A stretch of DNA of 64,000 nt from Polycladidibacter stylochi (GTDB taxonomy: Bacteria; Pseudomonadota; Alphaproteobacteria; Rhizobiales; Stappiaceae), in NCBI RefSeq assembly GCF_001562055.1, contig NZ_LLWE01000042.1:124001-188000 (forward strand), in the 5' to 3' direction. This document shows, piece after piece, positions 46,772-55,326 of this stretch; the stretch's first letter is position 1, and each line of letters begins with the position of its first letter. The position numbers and the translations under genes are program-made. The notes beneath the pieces are model-generated. The model did not search any database. It was given only the letters and a program-made list of their open reading frames with translations, and had not been told where the DNA came from.

Positions 46772-47683
46772 ATGTTCTCACAATACAAAGCACTCATAAA
46801 ACCTTTCAGGGGAGCACTATCCTATCTGGCAAACTATTCAGAATATTTGGGCCTAATTCTTGTAAGCAGCATTTTAAGGGCAATGTCTTTGGATCGTGCC
46901 TCCGCTTTTATGGGGACATCATGGCGCGTTATTGCGCCGCTAACCAAACGCCACGAAAGAGCACGCCAACACTTGCAAACCGCTTTCCCTGAACTATCAA
47001 AGCAGCAGCAAGATACAATACTCCTGCAAATGTGGGAAAATTTGGGCCGCGTAGCAGCAGAAACACTCTTACTTGACCAATTGATTGCACAGCCCGAACG
47101 CGCAACCATAATCGATCAGAACGTATTAGATAATGCAACTTCCAAAAGCAAAGCATGTGTTTATGTAACGCTTCATGCTGGAAACTGGGAGGTCGCGGGC
47201 CTGCGCACCGATGCCATTGGAAATGGTATTGCTGGGGTCTATCAGGCACTATCAAATAAGCGCTCTGAGGACTTTTTAATGCGCCGCCGTCTCCCCCTCT
47301 ACAAATACGGTTTATTTCAAAAAAGCCACAGCACAGGGCCGAAATTAATGTCTGTACTCAAACAGGGCGGTTCGGTTGCTTTTGTCGCTGACGTGCGAGA
47401 CAAGCGAGGCGTTCAAATCAAGTTTATGGGTAATGAAGCCACGGCAACACATATCCCCGCTTTGTTGGCCCGCGCTTTCAAGGTGCCGTTGGTGGCTATC
47501 TACGCGCAGAGAACAAATGGAAGCCATTTCAATATTCGGGCGCAAGAAATCCCCGTTTCCATTACAAAAAATCGCACCCAAGATGCTTTAGTTACCACAC
47601 AGGCCATTCACGACTGTTTTGAAAACTGGATCAAGGAAGACCCCGGTGCTTGGATGTGGATCATGCGTAAGTGGTTTACATAG
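46772..47683 (+). CDS. Lipid A biosynthesis acyltransferase (LpxL/HtrB family)
   Basis: 303 residues from the ATG at 46772; the frame extends to a TTG at 46694, but the ATG start fits family length. It adds a secondary acyl chain to lipid A at the inner membrane. The catalytic H-x4-E motif is LHAGNWEVAG (about residue 131), with FVADVRDKRG (the second conserved block) and HIPALLARAFKVPLVAIYAQR following. An N-terminal hydrophobic segment anchors it. A small hairpin follows the stop. Whether it is the lauroyl, myristoyl or very-long-chain enzyme cannot be told. Confidence 0.88.
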   Translation: MFSQYKALIKPFRGALSYLANYSEYLGLILVSSILRAMSLDRASAFMGTSWRVIAPLTKRHERARQHLQTAFPELSKQQQDTILLQMWENLGRVAAETLLLDQLIAQPERATIIDQNVLDNATSKSKACVYVTLHAGNWEVAGLRTDAIGNGIAGVYQALSNKRSEDFLMRRRLPLYKYGLFQKSHSTGPKLMSVLKQGGSVAFVADVRDKRGVQIKFMGNEATATHIPALLARAFKVPLVAIYAQRTNGSHFNIRAQEIPVSITKNRTQDALVTTQAIHDCFENWIKEDPGAWMWIMRKWFT

Positions 47684-47701
47684 GAACGGAGAAGAATAAA
47701 C

Positions 47702-47722
47702 TCCACCAATAGGTGGATTTTT
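47702..47722 (+). terminator. Short intrinsic terminator after the acyltransferase gene
   Basis: TCCACC (47702-47707) pairs with GGTGGA (47712-47717) with a 4-base loop and T5. It lies 18 bases after the stop; the stem is short, so it may be leaky. Confidence 0.65.
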
Positions 47723-47778
47723 GCAGTGCACAATTTCTGTTAGAGTTGAACCAACATTATACAGTTGGAGTGCACCCT

Positions 47779-48810
47779 ATGAAAAATTATCGCTCATTCT
47801 ATTCCCCTCTCGCCATGGGAGCGCCTCAGCCCTTTCGACAAATGCCCACAAAAGTGGAGCGAATGATTCACTTTATCCCCCCGCATTTGGAAAAAATCCA
47901 CCAGAAACTGCCACAGATTATTTCGCAGGTTGATGTTGTTCTTGGCAATCTAGAAGACGCTATCCCAATTGAAGAAAAGCAAAATGCGCGCCAAGGGTTT
48001 ATTAAACTTGCCCAAGAGAATAACTGGAACGAAACAGGCTTGTGGGTGCGTATAAATTCACTCGAAAGCCCTTGGGTACTAGACGACATAACACAAATAG
48101 TCGAAAAATGTGGTAACCAGCTCGATGTGATAATGCTACCGAAAGTAAACGGCCCTTGGGATATACATTATCTTGACCAATTGCTTGCTCAGCTTGAAGC
48201 TCGTAGCGCGATTACAAAGCCGATATTGATTCATGCAATCCTAGAGACAGCAGAAGGCGTGAATAATGTCGAAGCCATAGCGGCAGCCTCGCCACGTATG
48301 CAAGGCATGAGCTTAGGGCCCGCTGATCTTGCCGCCTCGCGTGGTATGAAAACAACACGTGTTGGTGGTGGTCACCCACATTACAGAGTGCTGGCTGATC
48401 CTTCGAACACTGAAGATAATTCCAAACCTGAGCGGGCTTACTATCAACAAGACCTCTGGCATTATACACTTGGCAAAATGGTAGATGCCTGTATGGCTCA
48501 CGGCATTAAACCATTCTATGGCCCCTTTGGCGACTTTGCTGATATTGACGCCTGCGAGGCTCAATTTCGCAATGCATTTCTTATGGGATGTATGGGGACC
48601 TGGACACTCCACCCTTCTCAAATTGAAATCGCACGCCGTGTCTTTTCACCAGACCCAGAAGAAGTCGATTTTGCAAGACGTATTATACAAGCGATGCCCA
48701 ATGGTGCAGGTGCCGTGATGATAGATGGCAAAATGCAAGATGATGCCACATGGAAGCAAGCAAAAGTATTGGCTGATCTGGCGGATCTCATTGCAAAAAA
48801 AGAAATGTAA
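47779..48810 (+). CDS. HpcH/HpaI-family aldolase, malyl-CoA / beta-methylmalyl-CoA lyase type
   Basis: 343 residues from the ATG at 47779 (GGAG site); the frame starts upstream at 47713. A TIM-barrel CoA lyase that cleaves malyl-CoA to acetyl-CoA and glyoxylate, or beta-methylmalyl-CoA to propionyl-CoA and glyoxylate. Blocks: [19 protein letters not shown] (Mg/substrate), [78 protein letters not shown]. No other gene of the serine or ethylmalonyl-CoA pathway is next to it. Citrate-lyase-type activity is less likely because of its length. It is preceded by a hairpin, so it is probably transcribed alone. Confidence 0.85.
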   Translation: MKNYRSFYSPLAMGAPQPFRQMPTKVERMIHFIPPHLEKIHQKLPQIISQVDVVLGNLEDAIPIEEKQNARQGFIKLAQENNWNETGLWVRINSLESPWVLDDITQIVEKCGNQLDVIMLPKVNGPWDIHYLDQLLAQLEARSAITKPILIHAILETAEGVNNVEAIAAASPRMQGMSLGPADLAASRGMKTTRVGGGHPHYRVLADPSNTEDNSKPERAYYQQDLWHYTLGKMVDACMAHGIKPFYGPFGDFADIDACEAQFRNAFLMGCMGTWTLHPSQIEIARRVFSPDPEEVDFARRIIQAMPNGAGAVMIDGKMQDDATWKQAKVLADLADLIAKKEM

Positions 48811-49122
48811 CTTAGCGGATAATAGTTTCACTGTTATCAGCTAGTAAGGGTTAAAGACAATCAATAGAAGACTTGACTTTAATTCAAATCATGCCATTAG
48901 TTCCGCTCTTGCGATATAATAGTCTCGTGAGCTATATTTAACTGTGTTGATACAGCTGCCTCTATCATACGTGAACCATCTGATTTACTAGGGTAATGAT
49001 GGTTTGACGTCTTTGATGGCAGCGCCGTTTATTTGCCTCGTGCATTAAACCGTATCAACACTTCAATGCGCCGAGCGCTTTAAAGTCCAGAAAGATAAAT
49101 AGTTCTGGTGTAATGGTATGCT
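48811..49122. other. Intergenic region before hspQ
   Basis: About 310 bases with no supportable gene. A weak stem (GATAATAG with CTGTTATC) lies just after the aldolase stop and may be its terminator, although it lacks a T-tract. A TATAAT at 48915-48920 has no clear -35. I saw no heat-shock sigma motif that I could defend. Confidence 0.35.
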
Positions 49123-49455
49123 ATGGAGAAAATGAGAGAAGCTAAGTTTGGTATTGGGCAGGTCGTACGTCATCGCATCTACCCGTTTCGTGGTGTAATT
49201 TATGACGTTGATCCGACCTTTGACAATTCCGAGGATTGGTGGGAATCAATACCTGAAGATGTGCGCCCCGATAAGGACCAGCCTTTCTACCACCTTTTGG
49301 CTGAAAACTCCGAGACAGATTATCTGGCTTATGTTTCCGAGCAAAATCTGGAATTGGATCAAAGCGGTACACCAGTATCACACCCACAAATAAACGAAAT
49401 TTTCTTTGAAGATGAAAATGGCGCTTACAAACCGCGCGATGTTGAGTTGCATTAA
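49123..49455 (+). CDS. hspQ: Heat shock protein HspQ
   Basis: 110 residues. FGIGQVVRHRIYPFRGVIYD near the N-terminus and PFYHLLAENSETDYLAYVSE are the HspQ/YccV signature. HspQ is a small heat-shock-induced protein known in E. coli to bind hemimethylated DNA and to modulate Lon. Two ATGs three codons apart could start it; the GGAG before the second favours that one only slightly, so I keep the longer form. It is convergent with the IalB gene across a hairpin. Confidence 0.88.
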   Translation: MEKMREAKFGIGQVVRHRIYPFRGVIYDVDPTFDNSEDWWESIPEDVRPDKDQPFYHLLAENSETDYLAYVSEQNLELDQSGTPVSHPQINEIFFEDENGAYKPRDVELH

Positions 49456-49508
49456 CAGGCTAACCACAGACCGACATACAACGTGCCGAGAAACAACCCT
49501 AATAATAA

Positions 49509-49533
49509 GGCCCCCGATTAGAAATCGGAGGCC
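49509..49533. terminator. Bidirectional terminator between hspQ and IalB genes
   Basis: GGCCCCCGATT pairs with AATCGGAGGCC (one mismatch) around a short loop, located between two convergent genes. No strong T-tract, so judged by stem strength and position. Confidence 0.7.
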
Positions 49534-49563
49534 CCAATAGAATAGCCAAATTACGACCAGTTA

Positions 49564-50181
49564 TTAATTGGCATTTTCACTCGCTTTATGCTGCTGCTCG
49601 ATTAAGCGCTGACGCGCTGCCTCAGCGCGTTTTTGCAATTCAGCTTGTAAACGCTCTTGTTTTGCCTGCAGCTCCTCGGGCTTCATAGCTGCGCCGTCAT
49701 AAACCTTGGTAAACCCTGACAAGGTCAACTCAAAAGGACGCGGCTTGCCTTGCTGATTGAAAGTCGTAATAATCAGCTTGCTGCCCTTTTTCATCGCGCC
49801 AATAAAGTTGGCATCAATCACCATTTCAGTAATACAGGCATTAGGAAAGCATATTGTGTATTTTGCTTCACTTTGCTTATTGCCATCAATTTGAATGCGA
49901 ACACCTGGTTGTATCAACATTCCAGGGGGAACAGCAACGTGAAACAGTTTACGGGCTTCCCCAGAAATTTCGCGAACAACAGCTTGAGCTAGTAGCTGTC
50001 CAGTCTTTGTCCGCAGCTCTTGCGTAATCATACAAAATTCTTTTTTGGACTTAGGGTCCGTATTACATACTTTTATCCAAGGGTCGTTAGCGCTCTGGGC
50101 TTGCGCCAGACCCGCTGTTCCTATCATTGTCACAGCAGCAAAGGCACCAGCTGTCAAAAAATTCCAAAATTTATTGGCCAT
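49564..50181 (-). CDS. ialB: Invasion-associated locus B (IalB) family protein
   Basis: 205 residues with a signal peptide (MANKFWNFLTAGAFAAVTMI, cleavage near AQA). The IalB core follows: WIKVCNTDPKSKKEFCMITQ with two Cys, VAVPPGMLIQPGVRIQID, CFPNACI with two more Cys, and the typical ending FELTLSGFTKVYDG. A long charged coiled-coil tail (about 165-205) extends beyond the core. Four conserved cysteines suggest two periplasmic disulfides. The name comes from Bartonella, where IalB is linked to erythrocyte invasion; the family is widespread in free-living relatives with no settled role. A second, more divergent member lies at 7344-7931. Confidence 0.88.
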   Translation of the reverse strand: MANKFWNFLTAGAFAAVTMIGTAGLAQAQSANDPWIKVCNTDPKSKKEFCMITQELRTKTGQLLAQAVVREISGEARKLFHVAVPPGMLIQPGVRIQIDGNKQSEAKYTICFPNACITEMVIDANFIGAMKKGSKLIITTFNQQGKPRPFELTLSGFTKVYDGAAMKPEELQAKQERLQAELQKRAEAARQRLIEQQHKASENAN

Positions 50182-50488
50182 CCCAAAATATCCTTAACTT
50201 TTCGAAGTTGCTCTAAACGATTTATTAGAACCTCTCCTTTGGTCATGACAGACTTAACGTGCATTTCTTCCTATCGCAAGCAAGCTAACGCTAAGAAACT
50301 ACGTTAAACGGTAATTGACAGTTCGTAAGCCTGTCACTTATGCCAGTCACTCTTTCTTTAAACATGTCAGCAACAAATTTCCACCTGTAGAATGCCCAAA
50401 GTTTCAAGCTTTTCCAAAGCTGCTTATACTAGGGGTTGTTCGAAAGCGGAATACTGGTAGTCTCAACCAGTCTGATTAGGGGGATTTA
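50182..50488. promoter_or_regulatory. Divergent IalB/SBP control region
   Basis: About 307 bases. On the plus strand TTGACA (50315-50320), a 17-base spacer and TTATGC (50338-50343) form a plausible promoter for the binding-protein gene; TGACAG and CTGTCA in the same stretch form an inverted repeat that could be an operator. A second inverted repeat (ACTGGT at 50453-50458 and ACCAGT at 50466-50471) lies in the leader just before the AGGGGG ribosome site. Neither is confirmed. Confidence 0.45.
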
Positions 50489-52348
50489 ATGGTGTTTTTA
50501 AGGTATTACAGAATCTTAATTCAAAAAATATGCATCTCAACGCTGCTTCTTATTGCCGCTTTTTTACCAGTTAATGTTAATGCAGCTGAGGATATTCCTT
50601 GGCAACACGCCATTTCGATGATCGGCACACCTGCACTTGAAGCCGATTATGATCACTTCGCCTACGCCAACCCCAATGCCCCCAAAGGAGGTAAAGTTGT
50701 ATTTGGTGTCTTTGGAACATTTAACTCACTAAATTCATATGCTCTTAAAGGGGCGTGGACATCGGCGCGCGGCATGCGCGAACGCCCCATGGGTAATAAT
50801 ATCCTCGAAAGCTTACTCATTAGAAATAACAATGAACCATTCACACTATATACTCATTTAGCTGAAGCAGTTCGCATGCCAGAGGAGCGCAACTGGATCG
50901 AGTTTCGCCTAAATCCTAAAGCTCACTTTTCGAATGGAAAGCAGTTAACTGTAGAAGACGTTGTTTTTTCTTTCAAAACCCTTCGCGATCACGCACGCCC
51001 CCCCTACTCTTCCTGGTATAAAAAGGTTACCAACTTTGAAAAGACTGGGCCAAATTCACTTAAACTACATTTCAAAGATGGTTCTGACCGCGAATTGCCC
51101 CTATTGGTATCGCTAGCCCCTATTTTTAATAGTGAAACCACAGATCCAAATTCTTTCGAAAATACAACGTTAACCCCTCTAGTGGGTACTGGTCCCTACC
51201 AGTTCAAAGCCATAGAACCGGGTCGTCGTACGGTTTATGAGCGCACGAAAGATTATTGGGCAAAGGACCTGCCACAAAAACGTGGCTTTGATAATTTCGA
51301 TGAAATCATCGTCGAGTACTATCGCGATTATAACACCATGCTTGAAGCATTGAAAAAAGGCGCAATCGACACAATGGTCTTCACCAGTCCTGCGCTTTGG
51401 ACTGAAACAATGACATTTCCTGCCACCAAAGCAGGCGATCTTCAAAATCTAGCCTTCACAAGAAAAACGCCCCCTAATTTAGTGGGGTTGGCATTTAACA
51501 CCAGAAAAGAAGTTTTTTCCGATGTAAGAGTGCGCCGTGCCCTATCTATGCTATTTGATTTTAAAACGATCAACCGCACACTATTCAGCAATCTATACGT
51601 GCGTACAAACGGTTACTGGGATCACTCTGAGCTTTCATCTATATCTCACCCAGCATCCCCAAAAGAGCGGGAATTACTAAGTCCTTACCCGGCCCTGGTT
51701 CCTGAAGATGTAATGAACGGTACTTGGCACGCGGCCGAACCTGATGGCCACGGTATTGATCGAAAAACCCTCAAATTAGCTTTAAACATGCTCGGCAAAG
51801 CTGGCTATAAGCTAAACTCGGGCCGCCTTTTAAACTCGCGTACCGGCAAACAAATGCAATTTGAAGTCATGATTAAGAATAATGATGAAGAAAAGGTCGC
51901 ACTTGTTTTACAACGGACAATGAAGCTCATCGGCATTTCAATGAGTATCCGAATGGTAGATGCGGCTCAGTTTGAAGAGAGACGAACAAATTTTGATTTT
52001 GATGCCACCTTTAACATTTGGTTTGCCTCACTTTCTCCTGGTGGCGAACAGTACGCCCGATGGTCATCAAAAGCAGCTGATATAAAAGGCTCTCGTAATA
52101 TAGTAGGTGCGAAAGAACCTGCTATTGATGCTTTGCTGGATAAGCTTGTGGCCTCACGTTCAAAGCAAGATTTTGTTGCAACGGTTAGAGCACTCGACCG
52201 AGTTCTAATATCAGGTGCCTACGCAATCCCGCTCTATCACCCTCCGGCAGAGTGGTGGGCAACTTGGAAAAAACTCTCGCACCCTAAAACAACCCCTTTA
52301 TATGGGGTACAGTTTGACACATGGTGGCAAACTGTAAAAAACAATTAA
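50489..52348 (+). CDS. Extracellular solute-binding protein, family 5 (YejA-like)
   Basis: 619 residues with a signal peptide (hydrophobic part ISTLLLIAAFLPVNVNA). The mature protein has the peptide/nickel-binding-protein fold of the YejA branch: HAISMIGTPALEADYDHFAY, APKGGKVVFGVFGTFNSLN, WIEFRLNPKAHFSNG, LTPLVGTGPYQFK and VRVRRALSMLFDFKTIN. YejA-type proteins carry oligopeptides to an ABC importer, but no permease or ATPase gene lies next to it here, so it is an orphan. The pseudo-adenylating enzyme gene follows in 36 bases on the same strand, so they are likely co-transcribed. Confidence 0.85.
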   Translation: MVFLRYYRILIQKICISTLLLIAAFLPVNVNAAEDIPWQHAISMIGTPALEADYDHFAYANPNAPKGGKVVFGVFGTFNSLNSYALKGAWTSARGMRERPMGNNILESLLIRNNNEPFTLYTHLAEAVRMPEERNWIEFRLNPKAHFSNGKQLTVEDVVFSFKTLRDHARPPYSSWYKKVTNFEKTGPNSLKLHFKDGSDRELPLLVSLAPIFNSETTDPNSFENTTLTPLVGTGPYQFKAIEPGRRTVYERTKDYWAKDLPQKRGFDNFDEIIVEYYRDYNTMLEALKKGAIDTMVFTSPALWTETMTFPATKAGDLQNLAFTRKTPPNLVGLAFNTRKEVFSDVRVRRALSMLFDFKTINRTLFSNLYVRTNGYWDHSELSSISHPASPKERELLSPYPALVPEDVMNGTWHAAEPDGHGIDRKTLKLALNMLGKAGYKLNSGRLLNSRTGKQMQFEVMIKNNDEEKVALVLQRTMKLIGISMSIRMVDAAQFEERRTNFDFDATFNIWFASLSPGGEQYARWSSKAADIKGSRNIVGAKEPAIDALLDKLVASRSKQDFVATVRALDRVLISGAYAIPLYHPPAEWWATWKKLSHPKTTPLYGVQFDTWWQTVKNN

Positions 52349-52384
52349 AATAAGCGATTATGACTTTCAGGAGCAGCCTGCTAT

Positions 52385-54022
52385 ATGATTTTGTCCTCGG
52401 AAAAAACAATAACAAGTTATAACCAAAGCGGTGTATGGGGAAATGTTACCTTAGACGCCCTGTTTCGCAGGGCTGCACAAAATAACCCGAACCGCATCGC
52501 TCTGGTAGATGCTCCTGACCGTCAAGACTGGACCGGCGGTGCGCCAAGGTCTTTAACCTATGCACAGGCAGAAACAGAAATTCGCCGCATTGCCGGTTTC
52601 TTTAATACTGTTGGCTTGGAACCCGATGATATTATCGCCATCCAATCCCCCAATACTGTAGATACAGTATTGTGTATTCTAGCAGCACTTCGAGCGGGTT
52701 TGATTGTATCCAGCTTCCCACTGCACTGGCGTCATAGTGAAATTCTACCATGCTTGAGTGATATCGGTGCCAAAGCCTTGATCACCGCTGACCGGGTTGA
52801 AACACGAATGCTTGGAGAAGATGCGCTTAATACGGCAGCCGATTATTTTTCCCTAAAATTTGTCTTCGGGCTGGGCAAGCAATTACCGGATGGCCTCATT
52901 GATATGGCACCAATGATTGCAGAATCGCCCGAAGCGTTTCCCGAGCCACGCATTTCTCGCCAAGGGCATGCAGCCAACCACATTGCCACACTCACATGGG
53001 TTCATACCCCAGCAGGCCCCAAGCCGATACCGCGCAGTCATAACCATTGGGTTGCAGCTGGCTTAATGCCCTTTTTGGAAACGCGCTTGCCCTCCGCTGC
53101 AAAGCTTGTCATTCCTTACATCCTCTCCGGCCTCACCGGGCTTGGCGCGGGTTTAGTGCCATGGTTACTTTCCGAAGGAACTTTGCACCTGCACCATCCC
53201 CTTGCCCTTCACTCGCTCATTGATCATGCGCGCTGGATTGAAGCCGATTATATCGTTGTGCCTGGCTCTATTGCTCCCAACGTAGATAGCTCCTTGGCTT
53301 CTTGGGGGACAAAAGTTATCGCGGCATGGAATGTGGCGGCAATGACGCCACTTGAGTACAAGCCAGAAGGTGAATTCTATGATCTGCATATTGCAGAAGA
53401 ATATGGCATGGTTGCAAAGCTACGCGGTCAAAGTACCCTTCCCAATTCCTTTAGAATGGGAAGCATCAGTGCACCATCAGCCAGCCCACATGCCCCGACG
53501 CTGCTTGAAATAAGTGCTGCAGAACAGGATTTACCCGAAAACATTCACGCCTCTTTTAAAGGCGCTATGGTTCCAGATGTTGCCTGGCCCGATAAAAAAC
53601 CTGCATTTACATTTAGTGAAAGCGGCGAGCTGCAAACAAATATTCCTCTCGATATTTGCGAAGAGAATGATGCCATTATCTACGGCTTCAAGCGGCCTGA
53701 AAGCTATGCCCCGGGGATGACGGATTTACCTCGTCTTGACGATATTTTCACTGGCTTTCCCGGTGTAAAGGAAGCTGCAGCATTTTTAGTGGAGGATGAA
53801 ATCGTAGGTCATCGCCTCATGGTAGCCGTTGTCGCTAAGGACAGCCGCATGGTGGAAGTAGATGACTTCTACGCTTATTTAGATGCCGCAAGAGTGAGCC
53901 TAGCCATTTTGCCGCATAAAATAATAGCCTTGAAGAGATTACCTAAAGACATACGAGGCCAAATAGATCGAGAACAACTCGCAATACGCGTACAACCAGC
54001 TTTAAAAGGAGCTGTGGCTTAA
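52385..54022 (+). CDS. Adenylate-forming (acyl-CoA synthetase-like) homologue lacking catalytic motifs
   Basis: 545 residues with the overall ANL layout: N-terminal domain (LDALFRRAAQNNPNRIALVD, LTYAQAETEIRRIAG) and a C-terminal domain from about 450 (LDDIFTGFPGVKEAAAFLVEDEIVG). But the ATP-binding P-loop (usually T/S-rich YTSGTTGxPK) is TWVHTPAGPKPIPRSHNH (about 203-220), keeping only the PK and SHNH parts; the YG-x-TE motif is EEYGMVA; and the near-C-terminal catalytic Lys (PRTxxGK) is Gln526 (LPKDIRGQIDR). It is probably unable to adenylate normally. It sits between the binding-protein gene and the PleD-like gene. Function unknown; a scaffold, acyl sensor or divergent enzyme are all possible. 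Confidence 0.8.
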   Translation: MILSSEKTITSYNQSGVWGNVTLDALFRRAAQNNPNRIALVDAPDRQDWTGGAPRSLTYAQAETEIRRIAGFFNTVGLEPDDIIAIQSPNTVDTVLCILAALRAGLIVSSFPLHWRHSEILPCLSDIGAKALITADRVETRMLGEDALNTAADYFSLKFVFGLGKQLPDGLIDMAPMIAESPEAFPEPRISRQGHAANHIATLTWVHTPAGPKPIPRSHNHWVAAGLMPFLETRLPSAAKLVIPYILSGLTGLGAGLVPWLLSEGTLHLHHPLALHSLIDHARWIEADYIVVPGSIAPNVDSSLASWGTKVIAAWNVAAMTPLEYKPEGEFYDLHIAEEYGMVAKLRGQSTLPNSFRMGSISAPSASPHAPTLLEISAAEQDLPENIHASFKGAMVPDVAWPDKKPAFTFSESGELQTNIPLDICEENDAIIYGFKRPESYAPGMTDLPRLDDIFTGFPGVKEAAAFLVEDEIVGHRLMVAVVAKDSRMVEVDDFYAYLDAARVSLAILPHKIIALKRLPKDIRGQIDREQLAIRVQPALKGAVA

Positions 54023-54052
54023 AATAGGTACCGGTAGGAGAAGAATAACAGC

Positions 54053-55279
54053 GTGAATAAAAACGGCGCAACGGACATACAACAAAGTACTGCCAATAAA
54101 ATCTTGGTTATCGCGCCAGGAAACCACCATCTGCGCGACCGCTGGGGCTGGCGCACTTCAGCACAAACTATTTTTCACATAGCCCAATCCTCCGAAGCCG
54201 TTAAAGCCGCCTTTTCGGCTCATAATGTCCTGCCCAAAGCTGTTATTTTAACTTGGCGCACAGTCAATCCACCCGAAACAATTGAATATATACAATTAAT
54301 CAAGCAGTTTCGTCGTATCAGCCAAATTGAAATCCCATTCATTATTTTCGCCAGCCAAAACGCAATCATTCCCCCAGACCTCAAGCCACATAGCGTTTTT
54401 TGCGAGCCTGTCCCAATACAAACATTACTTGACGAAGTTGAACATTTACAACGGTTTATCATTCGTGCCGAAGAGGCGAAGGTCAGACGGAAGCTCTTTG
54501 GTCCCTTACTAACAGAACGCACTACGCATGACCAATCAAGAGCGATCCTATTATATGGCCATCATCAAAAAGCTCAGCTAATACAAAATATAACTGGGCG
54601 CAAAATTATTGAATTTGGCAATAACGAGGACCTTTTTGCCATTCCCGCAGACGACAAACAGAAAATTGACGCCGTCGTCATCGATTGCCCGGAATGGTCA
54701 ACCGTGAATATTATTCCGCAAATACCTAACATCTTTCGCACACAACGATTACCAATCATCGCAATTTGTCATGATATTGACGAGACAGAGCGTCTATATA
54801 GTTCTGGTGCCAGTGCCGTTCTCTTCAAAGGCACAACAACCTCGGCCTTTCGTTCCCACTTAAACGTCATTTTAAGGTCACAGCGCCGCTCAAGAATAAG
54901 CGATGCCATGCTGCAACGATCAAGCCAATGGTTATCACGTAGCGATAACAGTGGTGTCGTTTCGAAGCGGGTCTTTGATCTTTATATGAACGGCTTAAAA
55001 CGTTCCACAAAACGACGCGGAGAAACCATAAATCAGCTGAACCTGTTAGAGCTAATTGAACGTTTTACCAACTGTAAGCTCAGCCAGTTGACCAATAACG
55101 GCGACCATCTTACCGGCACAGTTCTATCCATCGCGATGGCAGTGTGCAGAGATGAGGATTTTGTCGCAAACGTCGAAGGTTATGGCCCTGTAGCCGTGTT
55201 AAGAAGCAAGCAAGGGCTGGATGAGTTGTCATCACGCATTCTTTTGATGGTGCAAACCACAGGCCTTGGTAATGGTTAG
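54053..55279 (+). CDS. PleD-like protein with degenerate receiver domains and a collapsed GGDEF domain
   Basis: 408 residues. Residues about 15-130 and 170-285 resemble two receiver domains: the second has DAVVIDCPEWSTVNIIPQIP and SSGASAVLFKGTTTS, where the Asp and Lys of a receiver can still be placed; the first lacks the phosphorylation Asp. From about 300 the sequence follows the GGDEF fold: VVSKRVFDLYMNGL, LNLLELIERF, GTVLSIAMAVCRDEDFVANV, then EGYGPVAVL (residues 375-383) exactly where GGDEF should be. It is therefore probably not a diguanylate cyclase but may bind a nucleotide or a partner. It follows the previous gene by 30 bases. Family assignment is my own alignment by eye. Confidence 0.65.
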   Translation: MNKNGATDIQQSTANKILVIAPGNHHLRDRWGWRTSAQTIFHIAQSSEAVKAAFSAHNVLPKAVILTWRTVNPPETIEYIQLIKQFRRISQIEIPFIIFASQNAIIPPDLKPHSVFCEPVPIQTLLDEVEHLQRFIIRAEEAKVRRKLFGPLLTERTTHDQSRAILLYGHHQKAQLIQNITGRKIIEFGNNEDLFAIPADDKQKIDAVVIDCPEWSTVNIIPQIPNIFRTQRLPIIAICHDIDETERLYSSGASAVLFKGTTTSAFRSHLNVILRSQRRSRISDAMLQRSSQWLSRSDNSGVVSKRVFDLYMNGLKRSTKRRGETINQLNLLELIERFTNCKLSQLTNNGDHLTGTVLSIAMAVCRDEDFVANVEGYGPVAVLRSKQGLDELSSRILLMVQTTGLGNG

Positions 55280-55304
55280 GTGGGTAAAGCAGTACCTAAC
55301 CATT
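55271..55304 (+). terminator. Hairpin overlapping the end of the PleD-like gene
   Basis: AATGGTTAGGT (55271-55281) and ACCTAACCATT (55294-55304) are perfect complements around a 12-base loop. The left arm contains the TAG stop of the PleD-like gene. No T-tract follows, so it could be a weak terminator or a coupling/processing structure. Confidence 0.55.
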
Positions 55305-55326
55305 GATATTTAAGGATTATATTGCT

